DNA from: Topomyia yanbarensis
Taxonomy: Eukaryota; Arthropoda; Insecta; Diptera; Culicidae
Direction: 5' to 3'
NCBI RefSeq assembly: GCF_030247195.1
Contig: NC_080671.1
Coordinates: forward strand, 85,806,370-85,870,369
Length of the DNA stretch: 64,000 bases
The notes below the pieces were generated by a model. It was not told where the DNA came from, ran no database searches, and worked only from the letters and a program-made list of their open reading frames with translations. Shown piece by piece: positions 61,379 through 64,000 of the stretch. The position numbers were made by a program, and so were the translations under genes. Positions within the stretch are counted from its first letter, which is position 1; each line of letters starts with the position of its first letter.

Positions 61379-61986
61379 GTACTTAGCTAGCTAGCTCGTA
61401 GAATGTTTCGTGGGCGAGAGTGTCAGGGTTGACTTTGCAACGAAAGCTATGTCTGCTATAATGGACGCATAGGAATATCAGCAGCATGTTGAATTCCAAC
61501 GTTATATATGAGTGTAAACGCGTGTCTCTGATGTTTTAGCAGACAGTAGAAAAATATAAGAGGTATCATGCGCGTGCGAGATGATAAGCAAAAATTCAAA
61601 CAAAAAGGAATTATTTTGTAAAGTTATCAATAAATCCAGAAAACTAAAATCTATTTTTTCTGATTAAAAACTTGAAACTCTTCACATTCCGTACTATTTG
61701 TTTAACTACTAACATGAAAAACTGAATCATTTTGGCTTGATGCTGCTCTTTGATTGAAAATGTATTTCATATGACGATTTTGTTTTTGCACTAATATCTA
61801 ATGATACATTGATGTTTCACCGGAAAAATAATGCTAGTACGAAATCGTTATTCAGAATGTAAATCTCATTCGTTCAAAAAAGTAATCTGCCGTAATGCAG
61901 AATAAGCCTGACTACGTTCTTCCAATCTGGAACAGCAATGTAAGATTTGAAAAATGCATGTAGTATGCTCGCTATCTACTGGAGTG
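61379..61986. other. No gene recognised
   Basis: Starts with AGCTAGCTAGCTCG. The rest is AT-rich and featureless. Confidence 0.3.
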
Positions 61987-61989
61987 TAA

Positions 61990-62148
61990 TGGGATTTTCG
62001 ATTGATTGCCACCGGTGTAGTGGAGTGCACTGGAACTGCACAATTTTAGCACTTTCTAGCAGAAGTGCAGAAAACTGGGTATGTTCCATTGACACTTCTG
62101 CCTGAAAGTGCAACACCAGTGCACTCCACTAATCAATCGAAAATTCCA
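61990..62148. mobile_element. Harbinger-type MITE, 159 bp, TAA duplication
   Basis: The ends TGGGATTTTCGATTGATT and its inverse, flanked by TAA on both sides (61987-61989, 62149-62151). A second inner pair GTGGAGTGCACTGG/CCAGTGCACTCCAC is offset from the ends. A 3-bp TWA duplication is the PIF/Harbinger signature. Confidence 0.85.
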
Positions 62149-62151
62149 TAA

Positions 62152-62868
62152 GTTACCACGTACACAAGGTCGCATTTTTCCAACAGCGAGTCATTCATAT
62201 AATCGCATACCTTGCGATTATCCTGCAAGGCACAATATTTACGATTAACATTTGTATCGCAGCACAGAGACTCCTTTCAGAATTTCAAATCGTACTTTCT
62301 GGTTGACCTGAAAAATCGCTTCAACTACCAGGATTTCGATAACACCAATGAAAATTATAAACTGTATTCTTTGAACTATAAATAACAGACTATGGTAGAA
62401 TACTGAACATTTTAGTAAAATTTACTAGTTTAATGGTTGTTGTTGGAGTGGCTGGTGACATGATATGTAATCGATAATCTAACTTTTCTCCAAAAATCAT
62501 TTTTTGGATGATATACAGCAAAGCGCCTGTTTTCTTGGTACTGTGTGGTTTTAAATTCTGCAGATAACATAATTTGTAATTCAGACATCACTGAAATAAC
62601 AATTGTGTTAGAGGAACAATAATTTTCGGTATAAAGTTACAATTTATCTTAGCTCGACTTTTATTCTGTTTATATATTTCTGCTTCAGCACTTCCATTCA
62701 TTCCGGTACTCTATATTTTTATTACATTATCTGCTGCGACTATCAATTCTTTTTCACAATTCAGCTTTATGAATTATTCCGTTGTTATGAACCTGCGTGG
62801 AAGGTCGCTTCTGTTGAACAAAACGGTTATATCTGTTTCTTCGATGTTGCTTGTCTTCAGTCTTTTTA
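62152..62868. other. No gene recognised
   Basis: AT-rich, no repeats with definable ends. Confidence 0.3.
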
Positions 62869-63805
62869 GTAGGGGAGAGAGGGTAACAGTGGATCAGCAG
62901 GAACTATGAAACATTCGCAATAAAATCATAATGCATGATCAGAATCGTCTCATTCCCTCATATTTCGTGATTTCTAATTCAATACACGTGTTGCTATATT
63001 TTGGAAGAGATCTGATAACTATATCTCTTTTAATGGATATTTGTTTGTTTTGTGATAGCCAGAGTAAATTTGCAATGAAAAACATTATTCCATCTTTATG
63101 AGTTACCATTCATTGAATAAATGTTTAGTCTATTGCTATTTATAGCAAATTTTATGCTCAACATTTGCCACGAACAAAGTTTTTTGGCAACTTCTCCTGG
63201 TTCTGTGTAATTTCACAATTTTCATGAATAGATCCATTGGGTAACTGTGGAACGATGGCGTATGGGGAACAGTGATTTTTGTTTGTTTTTGTGGTCTGTC
63301 TCAAAATGTGAATGGGTTCCGATTTGCCAAAGTAAATACTACTAATATAGTGCAAAATTAGTAAATTTGGGCAAGTTTTGTAGAAATTGTCCCTTATTTC
63401 AGGATTGCAGCTAATATGCATATATGGTGGTTCGATATTACGCGATGATATAGTGGATTCTTTCGTAAACAAACGATTTTCGCCTCAATGTAACTTTAAT
63501 TCAAAGCGTTAGGATCATTCTTCGTCAAAACAAAATAATGAAATTTATAAGTAGAATATTTCACTATAGACGACATCGTGTTTCATAGTTCCTACCCATG
63601 GGGCACACTGATACATTTTACCATCGACTGTTTATTATCCAAAAAATGTTATTTCCCCTGAATTTTACCAGCTGGAAAAAAATATATGTATTAGTAAACA
63701 ACAGAGTGGCACTATGTATCACTTTTAGTTATACAAATAACAAGTATTATCATCAAAATTAAATTGTAGAAAAAATCTGTTTCATTGTTACCCTCTCTCC
63801 CCTAC
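62869..63805. mobile_element. TIR element, 937 bp
   Basis: Ends GTAGGGGAGAGAGGGTAACA and exact inverse. A clear target duplication is not visible. The 104-codon minus-strand frame inside (63158-63472) has no transposase motifs. Non-autonomous; superfamily not assigned. Confidence 0.8.
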
Positions 63806-64000
63806 ATATCAATATCTAGGCGGTAGAGCGATCTTTTGTGAATTTTACATTTGATTTAAAAATATAAACTTGTACTTTCATTCCGGAATTTTTTGAAGGT
63901 GCTCAGCGGTTCCAACAGCTGAAATCTAATATTGAAGAGCATTAAATTTTCATTTGCTCGTTTGCGAAAAAAGATCATGTCAATAATTTACCAAAACAAA

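Overview
This is non-coding-rich insect DNA, almost certainly from a culicine mosquito (Aedes-like). The evidence is a CYP4-clan P450 of mosquito type, R1-clade and LOA/I-type LINEs, a Mag-like Ty3/Gypsy element, a PIF/Harbinger element, several families of fold-back MITEs and a tRNA-derived SINE, packed at a density typical of Aedes. I see one host gene; nearly everything else is mobile DNA in various stages of decay.

Positions 692-25049, minus strand: one cytochrome P450 gene that I could splice into a 502-codon reading frame from six exons. Exons 1-3 lie at 24136-25049 and exons 4-6 at 692-1749. They are separated by a 22,386-bp intron made of nested transposons. All splice junctions are GT/AG and in phase, and all P450 signature motifs are present.

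Inside that intron, from left to right: a fold-back MITE (2302-2536); a roughly 6-kb insertion (2611-8572) with hAT-like ends, an 8-bp target duplication and mirrored GAGCTAGC-rich subterminal repeats, which carries degenerate histone H3 and H2B sequence, histone 3' stem-loops and tandem core promoters; an R1-clade LINE (8676-15085) split by a second LINE (10800-13560); three long (TA)n arrays, each abutting a transposon; a long-TIR element (16548-19871) with a hAT element nested in it; a pogo-like element; and a second small hAT element.

Positions 25050-64000 hold no recognisable host gene. In order there are a SINE copy, a dispersed repeat with internal tandem units, an R1-clade LINE (27627-32280, minus), a decayed LOA/I-type LINE (33100-35320, plus), a short LINE-like insertion with a 22-bp target duplication (35710-36970), several TIR elements, a better-preserved 5'-truncated LOA/I-type LINE (43562-47628) with a SINE inside its RNase H domain, a PIF/Harbinger transposon with convergent ORFs (about 52300-54600), a Ty3/Gypsy element (about 56035-60187) carrying its own MITE, and more MITEs to the end.

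The P450 reading frame looks intact. Every transposon reading frame I could follow carries stops, frameshifts or deletions. The most unusual structure is the 2611-8572 insertion, which looks like a transposon that has captured and amplified pieces of the histone repeat.
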